From: Zizania palustris
Taxonomy: Eukaryota; Streptophyta; Magnoliopsida; Poales; Poaceae
DNA: 64,000 nt
Assembly (NCBI GenBank): GCA_019279435.1
Contig: JAAALK010001901.1
Coordinates: 62,001-126,000, forward strand
Direction of reading: 5' to 3'
Each line of letters opens with the position of its first letter. The first letter of the stretch is position 1. The notes beneath the pieces are model-generated. The model ran no database searches and was not told where the DNA came from. It saw nothing but the letters and a program-made list of their open reading frames with translations. A program made the position numbers and the translations under genes. Below are positions 1 through 11,122 of the stretch, in pieces.

Positions 1-198
1 TGTGTGGGCATTCATGGTAGTGCTACTGAGGTGGTGCTCCTGAGGTTGTCAAAGAGAAGGAGTATATAGTTACAATAAAAGAGGCTGCAAAATTAGACAT
101 GTATAGCCATCAATTCATGGTGGGCAGACAGAGAGAATTTTTGTTAGAAGTTAGCTGTTAGTTAGAAGTTAGGGAGTGCTCTTATATATGGATCTTTG
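1..198 (+). other. Probable 3' end of a Ty1/copia element and start of its LTR
   Basis: No usable ORF is present. At 142 a TGTTAGAAGTTAGC start followed by repeated GTTAG words and an AT-rich TATATATGG stretch resembles the start of many plant copia LTRs, and the purine-rich GGGCAGACAGAGAGAA just before it would serve as a polypurine tract. The stretch ends where the element B LTR begins. This would be the outermost layer of the nest. It is a pattern judgement only, because no matching second LTR lies in the window. Confidence 0.3.
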
Positions 199-1498
199 TG
201 TTGCTGCTAAAATATGTCGATCATAGTACCAACGCACTGACGTCAATTCGACAATCCAAAACCACGTGGATACTTAGAGATAACCCTAAGTGTGACACGA
301 CGCCGACATCGTGTTCCGACGACCCTAGATAGTGACAAGGGAAATAAACAGAGTCGCTAGGAAATTAAACAATACAAAAATAGTATTTAAAAAAACAAAT
401 TGTTGGGGAAGCGATCCAACCGACCAAGTTAGGGTCGGTCTCACTGCCGATCGGACCGACGGTGCGAAGGGTCTCGCCAAAGATGAGTCTCCGGCATACA
501 CTGCAAAGGGGTCTGAAGGGGGCCTTCATCCTTCGATCGGTCGGATCGAGGGAGAGCCTCTAGTCAGACCGCATGTGACCCGAAGAGGGCATCGAAGGGT
601 ACTTCGGTGTCCGGTGCGAAGGTGGCCGAAGAGGTTCCTACGGCCTTCGGTCCGACGGGGGCTCCGGAGGGTGAAGCGAGGTGTTTTTAGGGCCTTTGTA
701 TGAATCCCGGTCAGACCAGCCTTGTGCCGTCGGTCAGACCGCAGCGTGCCGACTCATCAGATGACGGCGTGGCACGGGCCGGTCAGACCGGAGGGGTGTC
801 GTCGGTCAGACCGACAACGTCCGAAAGTTGGCCTCCGAACTCTGGCGACCGTCTCGATGGTGGTGGATTGATTCAAAACTATTTGGTGATAAAGATGAGA
901 TGAAAATACTACAAAAATATCAAGATATTAGAGGCAATTCGGCCTAGAGACCGAATTACAAATAAAAACCGATGAAACCGATATAAATCCGTTACGTGGA
1001 TTAAACAGGTGATTCACAAGTGAATCAACAAGGCTTACCATGATTATGTTGTGGCGGGCGGATGGTTTAAATCACAAACCAATAAAGATGGACGTGCTAA
1101 ACTAATCCTAGGGCATGAAGTAGATTGAAAAGTAAAGGTATGATTCAAGGTAATAATAGATTGGATCTATTATGGTTTCGGTGGGTCCCTTGAATCGGCC
1201 TTGCCCCTATATTTATAGGGGTTGGTCTCAACGTGCGTGGGCTCTAATCCACATAAAAAACACATCCAAGTCATTAAGATCGAGTTAGGGATAAAATTTA
1301 CACGAAATTAGCCAATTTGAATCGGACTTAGATTGGTTCGGTTAGATCATCCTTATAGGGCCGGTCAGACCGAAGTGGGGTCGGTCAGACCGGCGATACA
1401 TGGTCGGTCAGACTGTCTTGTGCCAGGAATTGCATATTTTCGGCCAAAAGTACCAATTTTGACATTTTGACCATTAATGCCACTTTTTGCTATCAACA
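199..1498 (-). repeat. Element B 3' LTR (left boundary approximate, 199-235)
   Basis: The right end is clear. TGCTATCAACA at 1488-1498 is the reverse complement of the family LTR start TGTTGATAGCA, as in element D at 14195. The left end aligns loosely with other family LTRs from about 235; the expected TGTTGACA start is degraded, and a TGTTG at 199 is the best candidate. A promoter-like TATATTTATAGGGG lies near 1207-1220, matching the TATA position of elements C and D. Unlike its relatives, this LTR is filled with GGTCAGACC/GGTCGGACC words (420-830 and 1360-1410). ORFs at 332-703 and 700-903 are chance readings of that repeat-rich DNA. Confidence 0.65.
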
Positions 1499-1782
1499 CA
1501 TGCCCCCTTGCATTTTGGCACACTTAGTGAGCCAAAAGCACAACGAGCTAAGGGTGATATACTCCATTTTGGCCTTTTGACACATCAAGTGTTTTGCCAC
1601 ACACTTGGAAAGTACTTTTTCAAATACCTGCCATTCAAAGCTCTATGAAATCGCTCTCCTTGCAAGACTCTAGCAAATAGGCATTACCTAGAGCGATTTC
1701 AATAACTCTAAAAGTACATTCCCAACTAGGCGACCATTTACCAAACATCGGGCTTTTTGTGCATAAAGGCAAAATCGTCTTC
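1499..1782 (-). pseudogene. Element B polypurine tract, 3' UTR and extreme 3' end of pol
   Basis: Directly right of the LTR, CATGCCCCCTTGC reads on the minus strand as GCAAGGGGGCATG, the polypurine tract. The rest aligns with 30461-30740 of element C and, towards 1782, encodes the last residues of the integrase C-terminus. The segment stops at the TSD TCTTC (1778-1782), where copia A inserted, and continues at 13130. Confidence 0.7.
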
Positions 1783-3789
1783 TGTAGGACCGAAAGTAGC
1801 GACCAGAGGGGGGGGGGGGGGTGAATGGGCGCCTTAAAAATTCTTTCGAATCAATGGCCTGTTCCCAATACCCAATGCACCTCAAAAATACTACGCAGCA
1901 GAAAATAAACAGAAGGCCTAAGTCTAAAGGTTTCTAACCTAGAAGCATCTGATGATAAACAGTGTAAAACTAAAGAGGTGCAACTAGGCAGATAAACAAG
2001 TTGTAACAGGCCTATACTTCTCAATGAAATGATCTAAGTATGTATAAAGAGAAAAGAGAAGTTACTGTCCAAAGTTGTCTCCTGTTCGGGACTTGGTGAA
2101 GCCCCCTTCGCACGTCGAAGTCTGCTTCGGAGGATGGTGACGGAGTCTGTCCGAAATGCCGAAGGTGACACTGTCTAGCCTAGTTCGAAGTGGTAAGAAG
2201 CGAAGTGTACTTCGGAGCGAAGTAAAACAGTGCCGGAGCCTGGTTCGAAGTGTGTACTTCGAAGACAGGACTTCGAACACAGCTTCGAACCAAGAGCTTC
2301 GGAGCAAAGTGACAAAGTCGGAGCCTGCTTCGAAGTGAGGACTTCGAAGACAAAACTTCGAACACACTTTGAACCGAGAGCTTCGACGCACAACCTTCGA
2401 ACAGAAAGCTTCGAACACAACACACAAACGGACAACCTTCGAACAAAGAAGCGAAGCCTGTCACGCGACAGAAAAGCAAGTCTGAAGCCAATACTCTACC
2501 TTCAAAAAGGAGCAAGCTCCGAAAAGAGAGTCGAAGGGTGACGCGTTACACAGAAGACAGTACGAAGCCAAATGGAGCTTACAAGCTATGAACCCAACTT
2601 CGAAACTTGTCGAAGTGTGGACTTTGAACAGATAGGACCGAAGCCCCTTCGCACTAAAGTTCGAAGTATGTAATGCTGTCAATCAGAAAACTGCTTCGAA
2701 ACTTAGCAACACAGAGCACAAAACAAAGTCCGAAGACTGAGGCGAAGCCTTCAAGTATGGTTAGATCGAAGCCTACCTCACGGAGCTGAGGGACTTCGAA
2801 CAAAGGAAAATGACTTCACTAAAACAGTCAAAAAGAAACATTTACTCCATGCTGCTTCGATCAAAAGGCTGGGTAATAGAAGGTGAAAAAAGCTGGCAGC
2901 AAGTACTGTAGCTACAGAAGTAGTACTACTTGCAACAGCAAGAACTAGTACCCAGTTCGTGAAGAACAGAAGCAGCAGAAGAAGCTTCTCCCCAAGAAAT
3001 AAATTCACCAGCTCGTGCCCAAAGCAATAACTCCCCAAACCGAACAAAATGCAACCAATAAATTCACCAGGGACCAAGGATTAAGTGCATCCAAGAGATT
3101 TGAGCCAAAATAACTCACGTACAGAGAGGAGCAAGTCCTGGCGGCGCACACAGGAGAGAGAAACGAGACAAAAGTGACCCAATGGGTGGATTTGATTTCA
3201 GCACAAAAGGGTAGTCCAAACCCTAGGGATTGGGGTGCTATTTATAGGCAGCCCAACACTAGGAATATTCTACCAGCCCCTTAGGGTTTTTACAGACTCA
3301 AAAATACAGAAAAAGACTCTACTGCCCTTAGGTATTTTTACAGACACAACTGACTGACTGTGGGCCTAGAGTAACAGATGACATATCCGGAAGCTACTCT
3401 TCTGGACAGTCGGATACAGAATCAACGGTTGTCAGTTTTACGCCGAAACTGACAAAGCCTCCACCAGCTTTGCACCAGGTACCCGGATTGGGCCGGCCCG
3501 ACTCCGCAGCTCTCTCAGCCCGGCAATCGCTCACCGCCCGTGTACCTGAGTCAGTCCTAGTCAACAGCCCAGTGGGTCTTCTACTGCTTCTGGCCCATGC
3601 ACCCGGATTGGGCCAGCCCGACTTCGCAGCCTCCTCTGCCCGACAGTCGCTCGCTGCCCGTGTACCTGAGTCACACGCGGCCCATGAAACAGCAGATCTC
3701 TTCTTCTCTTCAGACCTCGTTGACTATCGTTGACAATGACTCATCACTTCTAGAGCCATGAGGCCCACGCTATTCAGCATGGCTCCTCA
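1783..3789 (-). repeat. Element A 3' LTR (2007 bp)
   Basis: Sense ends are TG...CA (plus strand TGTAGGACC at 1783, GGCTCCTCA ending at 3789). It contains a G13-class homopolymer near 1808-1821, a stretch (2090-2790) crowded with CTTCGAA-type words, and TATTTATA near 3238-3245, which is TATAAATA on the sense strand and a plausible promoter. Two TTGGGCC[AG]GCCCGACT-bearing blocks at 3482-3560 and 3602-3675 form a direct repeat of about 120 bp. No ORF inside is credible as a gene. Confidence 0.93.
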
Positions 3790-3800
3790 ATCTCCCCCTT
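3790..3800 (-). other. Element A polypurine tract
   Basis: ATCTCCCCCTT on the plus strand is AAGGGGGAGAT on the sense strand, directly abutting the 3' LTR. It is the expected primer for second-strand DNA synthesis. Confidence 0.85.
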
Positions 3801-5113
3801 GATGAGTGCATTGTCAACATTCCTCTTTTCACAGCTCTTTAGCACCTGCGAACAAATGTGGAAACACGAAAACAAAACACAAGGAAACAAAGAAGAAGAA
3901 AAATAAGGTAAAAGTTTAACCCTAATGACCAAAAGCCAACCAAAAGCAAGAAACGGTCATTATGGTTAACCAAAACGTAAAAGCTCAAAATGAGTGTGAT
4001 TTCAGAACAACAAGGATATCAACAGAGTAAGAACTCCCCCTTAAACTCTGATCCCAAACTTTCTCCCCTTGTTGACAAGTGAACTCATCAAGCACTCAAA
4101 AGAGACACAGACTCCCCCTGAAATTCAACTCCCCCTCAAAATATGCAGTGAGTGCAATTGGGGTGTAGGAGGAGTGAAGAAAGCATGCTTCTCAGATATG
4201 ATTGACTGCAAATACAGTATCTAACAGGTATAGCAAAAAGAGATACTGTCCAAGACACATGGCATGATCAGTGCAACAGATGATATCTAAAGAAAGTCAT
4301 TTAGCACGCATTTTTCAGTTTGGCAAATAAAAGCATCACCACATTTTCTAGTAAAACAAGCAAGGTAAAGCATGAAATGCAGAAGCTAACTGATATCTAC
4401 CAAGATAAGCATTGTTCAAAAACAAAGTGCTTCAGCAAACTTGTTATCCGTTTACAGTTCAGGCTTTTTCATTATCTTTTGTCATTTGTGCCAAGGGTTA
4501 TTTGCATGTCAAACCTTATGCTAACCGACCAAGTCAAGCCTAGGCCAGAATTGGACCATCAGAAGCTTAAGACATTGATCTCGGCATACACTATACTGTC
4601 CTAGTTCATACCAAAGTGCTATGGTAAGCAATCCAGAACAATATAATGCGACAAAGCAAACCCACTTGGATCTTTTCAACTTAAGCATAAAAAGGCATGG
4701 AATTTTCATTCATTTTTGATTTTTATCATTTGTATAACACATTTTCCATGTTAAAGCATAAAGATGTCCAAGTTGCATATCTGCATCTATGTGATGAACT
4801 AGCTACAAGGCATGTAACAGGTAGCAAAAACACTCAGCCTACGCATGCTAGTTACCAGAAGCAATGGTGATCATTTTTCAGGTTTTAAAGCATAAAAGCC
4901 ATGCATATGACAGATATATCAAGTGAACTGAACCAAAGCATGATCATTGACAAGTAATCAAAAGCATGTACCAGCTAGACTAAGTAAAGCAGTTCAATCA
5001 TATAACAGAAGCAGGCTCAAATGTGTGATATGTGAATATGTATGATATGAACACACACAAAAAAAGGACTCAAGAAAAGAGTAAAGAAGAAAGAAAAACT
5101 GACGCAAAATATC
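3801..5113 (-). other. Element A non-coding spacer between pol and 3' LTR
   Basis: An AT-rich 1.3-kb stretch without a convincing ORF on either strand; the longest are 94 aa (plus) and 62 aa (minus), with no recognisable motif. SIRE-type elements often have an env-like ORF or a long spacer at this position, and no env-like ORF is detectable here. The spacer contains several oligo-C runs (4030-4140) resembling degenerate polypurine tracts on the sense strand. Confidence 0.7.
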
Positions 5114-8100
5114 CTAAAAAGGATACACAACACCCAAATCCCCTCGTAAACGCTCAAAAGTAGATTGATCTAGGGGTTTGGTGAAAATGTCAGCCAACTG
5201 ATGATGGGTATCAACATGAATAAGGTCAATGACACCTTTCTCATATTGATCCCGCAAGAAGTGAAAGCGCACATCAATATGTTTGGTTTTTGAATGAAGA
5301 CACGGGTTTTTCCCTACACTAATAGCACTAGTGCTGTCGCAAAACAATGGAACCCTAGTAGGAAAGAACAACCCAAAGTCTCGTAGAGTAGAAATCATCC
5401 AAACCATCTGTGAGCAGCAGCTAGCAGCAGCTACGTACTCAGCCTCTGTGGTCGAAAGAGCAACTCCAGATTGCTTTCGAGAAGACCAAGATACAAGGGA
5501 AGAACCAAGAAACTGGCAAGTACCGGAAGTCGACTTGCGATCCAACCGGCACCCACCAAAGTCAGCGTCCGAAAAGCCAGATAAATCAAGTGATGATGAT
5601 GCTGAATAATAAAGACCAAGATCAGGCGCATAGGTGAGATACCTGAAAATGCGCTTGACAGCCTGCCGGTGAGACGCGCGTGGTGAAGACTGAAAACGCG
5701 CGCAAAGTCCCACGGCGAACTGTATGTCTGGTCTTGTTGCCGTTAAGTACAACAGCGAACCGATCATCCCTCGAAATTCTCTCTCATTGACCTTGACACC
5801 ACTCTCGTCCTTGTCCAGACCCCCAGAAGTGCCCATCGGGGTCATCTGCGGCTTCAATTCACCACCAAAGTCAAATTTCTTAAGCATGTCACGAGTATAC
5901 TTACCTTGGTGGATGAAGGTGCCGTCCTTGGTTTGCTTGATCTGGAGCCCTAAGAAATACTTAAGCTCACCCATGAGGCTCATCTCAAACTCACTGTGCA
6001 TCTGCTCAGAAAACTTGGACACAAGAGAATCAGTAGTACCGCCAAAGATAATATCGTCCACGTAAATCTGAGCAACTAAAAAATTTGAAGCATCTCTGAG
6101 CAAGAAAAGAGTTTTGTCCACAGAACCCATCACAAAGCCCTTCCCCAACAGAAATTGCTTTAACCGGTCATACCAAGCCCTCGGGGCTTGCTTCAACCCG
6201 TATGAAGCTTTATGCAACTTAAAAACATGTCGAGGAAACTTAGGGTTCTCAAAACCGGGGGGTTGCCTAACATATACCTCCTCCTCTATGAACCCGTTCA
6301 GAAAAGCACTCTTAACGTCCATTTGAAAAAGCTTAAAACCCTTTGAAACGGCAAAAGCTAGAAGAATACGAATGGACTCAAGACGGGCCACAGGAGCGAA
6401 GGTTTCTTCAAAGTCAATACCTTCCTTCTGGCAAAAACCCTGGGCAACTAGTCGAGCCTTGTTGCGCACCACAACCCCATCTTCACCTTGTTTGTTCTTG
6501 AATACCCACTTGGTGCCTATGGGGTTGCATCCTGGTGGCGGCTCAACCAATGTCCAAACCCGATTGCGGACAAAATTCTCAAGCTCTTCTTGCATAGCAT
6601 TAATCCAATTAGAATCAGAAAGAGCATGAGAAATGTCTCTGGGCTCAAAAGATGCAACAAACGCAGATTCAGCAAATACAGCGAGAGAGGCAGAAGAACG
6701 CAAAGTCCTCTCAGTCAAATCACCTATGATGAGCTCTGAGGGATGGTCACGCTGAACTGCTCGGGTTCCCTGGTGATCTGAAATCACCTCACCAGAGTCA
6801 GCAGCTGGCACCTCTGGACTCGACTGAGGGGGCTCGATCGAAGTGGAAGAAGTGATCAGAGGTCCACCCTCATCATCAGTCGAAGTCACAGAAGGTGTGG
6901 GCTCTGCGGGGGATGCAGAAGGCCCGCCCTCAACAGCAGCTGGAGTATCCTCATCTTCCTCGAAGATGGACTCTCCGAGCTCATCATCACCAGAAAGCTC
7001 AAAAGAAGGAGTCAAAGAAGGCAAGGACTCATCAAAAGAAACCTCACAGGTCTCGACAAGCAGCTGGGATTCGAGGTTCCAAACACAGAAGCCTCGAGAA
7101 TGCAATGCATAACCAAGAAAAATACCATCCCAGCAACGAGACTCAAATTTGTCCAAATGCCCTCCCTTCTTGAGCACAAAGCACTTGCAGCCAAACGCTC
7201 GCAAGTGGCTAACCTTGGGCTGTCTGCCAAACCGCAACTCATATGATGTCTTACCAATGTAAGCTCTAAGAAAAATGCGGTTGGCCAGATAGCAAGCTGT
7301 GTTCATGGCTTCAGCCCAAAAACGCCTAGGAGTCCTGTGCTCATCGAGCATCGTCCTGGCCATCTCAACTAGCGTGCGGTTCTTTCGTTCCACAACGCCG
7401 TTCTGTGGGGGAGTGTAAGGAGAAGAAAACTGATGGTCTAGACCCTGATCACCACAGAAACTGACGAACTGAGAGTTTTTGAACTCAGAGCCGTTGTCGG
7501 AGCGAATTGCTCGCATCCGGCCATTGTTCTCATTCTTCAGCTTCAAAATCAGGTCATGGACAAAATGAAAAGTTTCATCCTTAGACTCCAAAAAGAAACC
7601 CACGAGAAACGAGAAAAGTCGTCAACAATCACAAGTGCATACCACTTCCCACCGACTGAGCGTACCCGAGCTGGACCTACAGTGTCCAAATGTAAAAGCT
7701 CGCCTGGATACGAAGTCATCACCTGAGTCACAGGTGAGTGAGAAGCGGCAACCATTTTCCCATGACGACAGGGATGACAAACTAGATCCTTCTCCATCTT
7801 AAGCTTGGGCAATCCTCGGATAAGGTCCATAGAGCTTAACCTGACTAGCAGATCAAACTCAAGTGACCTAACCTCCTATGCCACTTCCAGAGCTCAGAAG
7901 AAGATCCAGCAATCAAACAGCGAGAAGGGCCAAAAGAACTAGAGAAGTCAATTCGAAAAACTTTACCGAAGGGTAAAATCTGACAAACCAAAGACCCTCT
8001 AGAATCAATCACAGAAGAATTGCCCTTTTTAAAACGCACTTCCAAACCATCCTCAAGAAGTTGCGACACAGAGATTAAATTAAAGTTCAGATTTTTAACC

Positions 8101-8309
8101 AAAGCAACATTCTTTAAAGAGAAATGGTCTGAGATGCTGATTGAGCCTATGCCACTTACTTTCCCTTGACCGCTGTTCCCGAATGTAATGTACTCTTTGG
8201 AGCTCGGGGGAGTGAGACTGGAGAACCATCTGCGATGTCCCGTCATGTGGCGAGAGCATCCTGAGTCCATGATCCAAACATCCTCCAGTCCCCGGTCCTG
8301 CACAATCAA
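5114..8309 (-). pseudogene. pol: Element A pol: protease, integrase, RT, RNase H (two frameshifts)
   Basis: Pol begins at the end of gag in the -1 frame relative to it. Protease motif IMDSGCSRHMTG and the pre-integrase WHRRLGHLS lie in 7845-8309. A one-base loss near 7864 shifts the frame into 7549-7830 (integrase zinc region and first catalytic Asp in VIVDDFSRFSWV). A second one-base loss in a T run near 7597 shifts it into the 829-residue ORF 5114-7603. That ORF carries the integrase residues SDNGSEF and NGVVERKNRTL, then a variable acidic linker, RT (TKWVFKNK, FQMDVKSAFLNG, YVDDIIFGG) and RNase H (TTEAEYVAAA, KTKHIDVRFHF, ADIFTKPLD). All catalytic motifs are present; only the two indels break it. 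Both breaks are in or near short homopolymers, so an assembly error is possible. Confidence 0.92.
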
Positions 8310-11057
8310 TGTCTGTAAGTGGGAGCAAATGGTCCGGCACCAGGTTTAGCAAAAGAGCTAAACCAGTGTCGAGCCATCTGCTCAAAAGATGGAAAGCGAA
8401 AACCATCAAAAGAGTTTGGACCAAAACGCGGCTCAAAACGCGGTCCACGGTTCTTCCTAACCCTGCGGCCACGAGGTCCAGAACCGTATCCAACTCGGTC
8501 TGGAACTCTGCCGGAACGAGCACCACCAACTGGAGCACGGGTACGAAAACCGTCTCCTCTACCACCACCTACACGACGCGGCCTGGCCTCCAGCCTCTCC
8601 CCGCGCCGAGGAACATGCAGTGTACCACCCTGCTGGTAGAACTGCACCTGATTACTACGAGCCCTCTCTGCTCTCTCAACCCGCTTCCTCCTGAAGCAAA
8701 ACTCCGCAAGATGCCCGTCTCTCTGACAAAACTCACAATGATAGGTAGGCTTCTTGGGATGTGGTTGAGGCTTGGGATTCTTGGGCTTGGTAGTGTTTGG
8801 TGTGGTCTTCTTGGGCTGAGAGGGTCCAGGAAGAGAGTCTAGAGAAGAGTGGAGGTGTTTGGGCTTAGGAACCCAGATAGGCTTCTTGGGTGGAGCTTTA
8901 GGTGGTTCATGGATCACTCCATCCTTGGGCTGACAAGCCTGAGAGGACTCAGTGGAGTGAGTCTTGGGATACCTCTGCTCTGGAGTCATTTTACTCCACT
9001 CTACTGCCCAGCTGAGGGCACTCTCAAAGTCAGCCTTAGTGTAGGTGTAACCTACTCCAAACCCATCCTTCCTCTTGAACTGCTGGATCATCATGCCAAG
9101 CTGTGGCTCTCTGGCACTGATCCAACTCAGGATAGACCGGAGGTAAAAGTTCTCATTCTGAGAATCAGCTAGCTCCTCTCTCAAGGAAGCTAGAACCTCC
9201 ACCTGAGACAAGCAGGTCTCACACTCATTCTCTACTTGGACAGACTTCCCGGCTTTTAGCTTAATCAGTTCCATTCTAAGAGACAGGCAGTTCTCACAAA
9301 CAGTGGGTGGAACTGACAATGTCTCAAGCTCTAGCCTAGTCTGCGCAAGCTCAGCTCTCAACCTCTCTAAATCACCCAAATGTTCATTACCCTTGGATTT
9401 CAGCTCAGCTAAGGCATCTAGATGAGATGGGCAATCAACACAGGGTGCGACGACAGTGGCTTGAGCATCTTTCAGCTCCAGCTGAGCGCTTTCAAGCTCA
9501 GTGGCCAAAGCGTCCCTCTCATCAACCCTTTCTGTGTACCTGGACTTCAGAGTCGACAGATCACACAGAAGCACCTCGCACTTCGGGCACTCACTGCTAT
9601 CACCCAAGCAAGGGGAAGAGGATAGACTCTCAATCCTACCGTTGGCCACGGCAAGCTCACTCTCTAACTCGTCTATCCTTTTCTTAGCCCCCCTAAGCAG
9701 TTTCTCCCGATACTTCAACTCCTGACGATTGCTCTCAAGTAAATCTACAATTTCGCGCTCATAAGATGATACCTTGCTATCGTCGTCGTCGGAGTCGTCG
9801 GAGGAGCTCTTTTCTTCTCTATCCCCAAGAGCCATGGAGCAGAAGCTCTTGCGGGATCTTCGGCGCTGGTGTGAGCGGCTCTTCGGCTTGTCTCCGAAGG
9901 CCATGAAGCAGAGGCCCGCCGGATCATCCTTGTCCTTCCCCTTCTTGATGGTGATCTCCTCATCGCTTGAGCTCGATGAAGAGGAAGAAGACGTGGATTT
10001 CTTGGAGTAGCTCTTCTCCATCTCGGCGAAGAAGGCCTTGTCGCGCTTCTTGTTCTCCTCGCCGGTAGTCCTTCAGGGCCTTCTTGAAGAACCGAGTCTT
10101 CGGCTTGCCCTTGTTGAAGGAGGGGCTCTCATGCTTGCCGGAGTCGTGGAAGCTGCTGCCGGCGCCCTTCTTGTAACCACTGCGCTTGGGGCAGTCGGTG
10201 ATGAAGTGTCCTGGATCACCACATTCAAAGCATCCGGATTTTGTGCCGTGTCTTTTGAACATTCTTTTATCATAGACACGACGCACCCGGTTGTTAAAGA
10301 GACACAAATCATCATCTCCCAACAACTCAAGCTGGTCCTCAGTGATAGACATCAAAGAGAACCCAGCACAACTCACAGCAGAGGGATCAACAGAAGGTGT
10401 AGCAAGGGCCAGGGATTTTGATCCAGAGCCAGTGAGATTTGATCTCAACTGGATATCTACCTCAGTGGCCTTTAGCTTGCTAAATAACTCAGAAATGGTC
10501 AAGGTATCGTATGAAGTACTCTCAACGATAGATGATACCTTGATCTCCCAGATCTTTGGGTCCAAGGTATGAAGAACCTTGAGCGCCTGCTCGTGATCTG
10601 AGACTAACTGAGCACCCTCAGCCTTGTTGTCCCGAAGCTTGTTAATGATCGACTGAAAGCGACCAAACAAAGCCTCAACAGATTCACCCGGCTTCTGTGT
10701 GAAATTCTCATATTCACGCCGGTAGGTCTGATAGAGCCGAGCCTTGACCTGTGTTGTTCCCTCATGGTGTGCCTGGAGGGTAGCCCAGATCTCTCTCGTA
10801 GTGGAGAGATGGCTCACACGCTCAAACTCAGTGGGACCCAAACCAGAAAACAAGATGTTCACCGCTTTGCTATTGTTCACATGCTGGGCGATGATACCAG
10901 GAGAATCATGCTCAGCAACTGGCAATATGACAAACGTGCTGTGAACGCAAATGTCCCATATGTCCGAACCCTAGCTCATGAGATAGGCTCGCATGCGAGT
11001 CTTCCAATAATTATAGCCATAGGCTTCCAAGGACGGGACCTTGCCAGGAGACGTCAT
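8306..11057 (-). pseudogene. gag: Element A gag (one nonsense codon, one frameshift)
   Basis: The likely start is the ATG at 11057 (MTSPGKVPS...), 46 bases after the primer site and giving the usual copia gag N-terminus. A TAG at 10971-10973 interrupts it after about 28 residues. The following frame (to 9960) contains the gag core and the first zinc knuckle CFECGDPGHFITDC. One extra base near 10061 moves the reading into the 571-residue ORF 8306-10021. That ORF has an acidic Ser/Asp run, a long predicted coiled coil rich in Glu/Leu, CxxC pairs, a second zinc knuckle CEFCQRDGHLAEFC and an Arg/Gly-rich tail. Such long gag proteins with two knuckles are typical of SIRE elements. Gag overlaps pol at 8306-8309, implying a -1 shift for pol expression. 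Confidence 0.9.
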
Positions 11058-11103
11058 AGTCACTACTGGGGTTTAGAACCGGTTAAGGTATGGAAAAACC
11101 CTA

Positions 11104-11120
11104 ACCTTGCTCTGATACCA
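11104..11120 (-). other. Element A primer-binding site (tRNA-iMet)
   Basis: On the sense strand this reads TGGTATCAGAGCAAGGT, complementary to the 3' end of plant initiator methionine tRNA, the standard Ty1/copia primer. It lies two bases from the 5' LTR boundary at 11123 and fixes the element's orientation. Confidence 0.93.
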
Positions 11121-11122
11121 CT

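Noticed and set aside
1808..1821. Long G homopolymer as a possible G-quadruplex or assembly error
   Set aside because: It is the same length at 11148-11161 in the other LTR copy, so it is a feature of the element and no further support for a function is visible.
2062..2541. Several overlapping ORFs in the A LTR, repeated identically at 11402-11881
   Set aside because: Produced by the repeated CTTCGAA words, which are open in several frames (SKLCSK, FEHNTQ-type translations). Their duplication simply reflects the two LTRs.
3801..5113. Possible env-like gene after pol in the SIRE-like element
   Set aside because: No ORF longer than 62 aa on the sense strand and no signal-peptide or transmembrane pattern was found.
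8309..8842. Plus-strand ORF of 177 aa opposite the element A gag
   Set aside because: Mirror of the Arg/Gly- and Pro/Lys-rich gag tail; no independent start context or motif.
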